DNA from: Rotaria macrura
Lineage: Eukaryota > Rotifera > Eurotatoria > Philodinida > Philodinidae
Assembly (NCBI GenBank): GCA_900239685.1
Contig: OENT01000025.1
Span: 186,001 to 250,000 of the forward strand
Length of the DNA: 64,000 bases
Reading direction: 5' to 3'
Each line of letters opens with the position of its first letter. Position 1 is the stretch's first letter. Shown piece by piece: positions 61,816 to 64,000 of this stretch. The translations under genes were made by a program, and so were the position numbers. The notes under the pieces were generated by a model that was not told the DNA's origin, ran no database searches, and worked only from the letters and a program-made list of their open reading frames with translations.

Positions 61816-63304
61816 ATGGCATTTTGGCGTGGTACTTCTCTATTTTCGTCTTCAACGTCATCGACGGCAACGACAAAAAACAGCAATGATAACACAATTA
61901 ATCAAGAAACGGTAAATTATGATTAACACTGCTTTTTTCTATCGGTAATGAAAAAAGCTTTTGTCGCACTCTGCTTGCAGGGCTAAATGATGACACATAA
62001 ACATCAAATATCATCCTTCTACTTTGACGAATTCTTCATATATTTACAGATCGAACGTCTATGTGATCGTCTACTGTCCGCTGTACGTATTGAAGATCGA
62101 CGAGATGCTCTACGTGATCTTAAAGGATTTTCTAAAGTAAATCAAACTTTTCAATATGAAAAACATTTCTGTCCTGTGTTTTCTGTAATAAACCAATAGA
62201 AATGTAAACTTGACGTGGGAACAAAAAGTATGGTTATATTAGCGGATATTTTACAAGGTGATCGAAGTGATTTGGATCTTATTCAATTGGCACTGGAAAT
62301 ATTATCGAACATAATGACCTATGAAGCCGATAATGATGAAGGTAAAATAAGATTCTTTGGTATTCTTTTTGGTTGCTACTCTTCAACGAACTGTTTTAGA
62401 ACAACCGAATCTACCGCAAGACATAACTGTTCAATTCACTGGTAAACTTCTTTGATAATGTAAAAATGTGAAAACAAATATTGATTTTAGAATTATATAT
62501 TAAGAATAAAGAACATGTTCATACAGCTCTTGATCTTGTCGAAGTATGATTTCATCGATAGAAGTTACGAACTGATTTGTTCCTTTCATTCTTAGGAAAC
62601 TGACTTTAATATTCGTCGTACATCCATCAGATTTCTGACCATCCTACTCAATAATTGTACTAAAGTATTACAAGATATTATACTCGAAAGTGGCCCTATG
62701 GGTGTATCGAAATTAGTCGATCTTTTACAAGATGAACGTGAAGTTATTCGAAATGATGTATGCTTTTCTTTTCTTTATGTCTAATCAAAATTATTTCATT
62801 TCATTTATTCCTAGGCTCTCCTGTTACTTCAAATACTTACTCGTTCAAATGCTAATATTCAAAAGATAGTTGCGTTTGAAAATGGTTTTGAACGTTTATT
62901 TGATATTCTTTTAAGTGAAGGCGGTAGCGATGGAGGTACATGGAAAAGAATTCTTGATAATTACTATTTATTCGTACTCTTTAGGTGTCATTGTCGAAGA
63001 TTGTTTATCAATTTTGTTGAATCTGTTAAATAATAATCCATCGAATCAAAATTATTTTCGTGAAAGTTCTTTTATTCGACGTTTAGTTGATTGTTTTGAA
63101 TTGAATTCTATTGGTGAAAAAGATTGGTTAAAACAAAAGGAAACAAATATTTATCTCTTTTTACAAGTAACTCTTAAATGATTCGTTGAAGAAGAAAACT
63201 AACACATTATCTTTATTGACGTATTAAGATAATGCGCACACTCGTTTCACCGACAAACGCAAATCAAAATATCATTGCATGTCAACGTTCCATTAGTCAA
63301 TGTG
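61816..63304 (+). CDS. USO1: p115 / USO1 vesicle-tethering factor, 5' part
   Basis: Nine exons: 61816-61911, 62050-62136, 62200-62341, 62400-62441, 62491-62543, 62596-62757, 62815-62935, 62985-63166 and 63229-63304. The start MAFWRGTSLF matches the short N-terminal helix of p115 (MNFLRG in mammals). Armadillo-like head repeats follow with clear family blocks: IERLCDRLLSAVRIEDRRDA, SGPMGVSKLVDLL, DEREVIRND, LTRSNANIQKIVAFENGFERL, GVIVEDCLSILLNLL, NNPSNQNYF and RTLVSPTN. p115 tethers COPII and COPI vesicles at the Golgi through this head and a C-terminal coiled coil. Only about 320 of an expected 900 or more residues are present. No matching next exon is seen by 64000, so the gene either continues past the window or is truncated. 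Confidence 0.88.
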
Positions 63305-63450
63305 GTAAAAATAACTACTGCATTTTCAAACGACAGATGAGCCTTTATGAATTATTGAAGAGCAAAAATGAAAACAAAGTTCAGTTTGATATTTAAAATA
63401 ATCAATACGCGCGTGACATATTTGAGACTGGCTATATGTCACTGATAATT

Positions 63451-63470
63451 TCTCTCTCTCTCTCTCTCTC
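63451..63470. repeat. CT microsatellite
   Basis: Ten uninterrupted TC units. Seen directly. Confidence 0.85.
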
Positions 63471-63891
63471 ATCATATAGAGAATCATTTCTATTATTCAC
63501 TCATATTCAAATGAACTATTTTTCCTTTGCTCATGGAATCTTAAATCTATGACAACCAATGGAAAAAAACATCGACAATCTAACTAATCCTTACAGATGA
63601 AGAAATTGAAGGATTGATTCAAGGTTTTTTTTTACCATTGAAACTAAAATTGATCGAGTATTTCATTCCTCCTCACATTCTGACCTTGAGTATTTTTCTT
63701 TCGCTTCCTTACAATAGTCGATGCTGATTTTTTTGTCTTCGTTGCTTCGTTTTGTAAAATATTTGTATCTTTCGATCATAAGACCTAATCGACTCGATAT
63801 TACGAAAGATTGATACTAAGAATACGAAAAGAAAGAACATGAGACCAATGAATCTATTTTATATCGCTGCCGAATTAAAAATTAAAATATG

Positions 63892-63973
63892 TCTACTAAT
63901 TGTTGATATTGAATGAATTCTGTTGTTTCACCGATAAGTTCTTCTTCAGTTTTGAATTCTCTTTCATTAGCAG
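63892..63973 (-). other. possible terminal exon of an unidentified minus-strand gene
   Basis: After a minus-strand acceptor-like AGCTCAG the frame reads ANEREFKTEEELIGETTEF then IQYQQLVDIF and a TAA stop at 63892. The composition is coding-like, but it is only 27 codons and not recognised. If real, another gene enters from the right on the opposite strand, which conflicts with p115 continuing rightwards unless it is nested. Confidence 0.25.
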
Positions 63974-64000
63974 CTGAGCTCTATATGGTACATTAATTAT

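Larger units (their letters stand above)
63305..64000. other. window end: p115 intron or 3' flank
   Basis: Contains a CT microsatellite (63451-63470) and a possible minus-strand terminal exon (63892-63973). None of the expected next p115 sequence (a leucine-rich helix after CQ...QCG) was found on the plus strand. Confidence 0.4.

Noticed and set aside
1..64000. tRNA, rRNA, CRISPR, telomeric repeat or spliced-leader gene
   Set aside because: Looked for T-loop-like GGTTCRAAYCC motifs, regularly spaced repeats and telomere-like tandem words; nothing convincing was seen by eye. A tRNA scan could still find a divergent one.

Overview
The window is eukaryotic, from a compact, AT-rich animal genome. 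Genes have many short introns (mostly about 55-75 bp, GT...TTTAG/TTACAG) and recognisable metazoan proteins: TEX261, TMX3, a class-1 P4 flippase, p115/USO1 and EGF-repeat proteins. It also holds an intron-bearing gene of a family I know mainly from bacteria (homospermidine synthase), and tandem paralogues with mosaic, conversion-like identity. I infer a bdelloid rotifer (Adineta/Rotaria/Didymodactylos type). That is an inference from gene style and content, with no marker gene to prove it.

Layout. Positions 1-15.7 kb carry four minus-strand genes: a DUF229 alkaline-phosphatase/sulfatase-fold membrane protein cut by the window start; a secreted protein with one chitin-binding (CBM14) domain and twelve EGF repeats; a TMX3-like ER disulphide isomerase with a KKQD retrieval tail; and a TEX261/SVP26 cargo receptor. 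From 19 kb on every confident gene is on the plus strand: homospermidine synthase (19.1-20.7 kb), P4-ATPase copy A (29.9-37.9 kb), a decayed homospermidine synthase pseudogene (41.1-41.5 kb), P4-ATPase copy B (45.9-55.5 kb), a UBF-like multi-HMG-box protein (55.9-60.0 kb) and the 5' part of p115/USO1 (61.8 kb to at least 63.3 kb).

The most informative structure is the 19-55 kb interval. Gene order is synthase - flippase A - synthase pseudogene - flippase B, so a two-gene block was probably duplicated in tandem. One synthase then decayed, while the two flippases keep identical exon phases (coding sums of 3,621 and 3,618 nt over the 21 shared exons). Several introns are identical between the flippase copies while neighbouring introns are unalignable by eye, the signature of patchy gene conversion. 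Copy A appears to have lost its last exon, and copy B carries about 0.8 kb inserted in one intron.

Non-coding stretches hold several inverted-repeat elements: two large foldback elements with shared ends at 16.4 and 21.5 kb, a 103-bp hairpin at 21.3 kb, and an AT-rich TIR element apparently in tandem at 27.8-28.3 kb. A single N at 45273 sits directly before an exact 137-bp repeat and looks like an assembly join. No convincing tRNA, rRNA, CRISPR or telomeric array was seen. Exon boundaries were read by eye from splice consensus and frame. Where summed exon lengths divide by three I say so.
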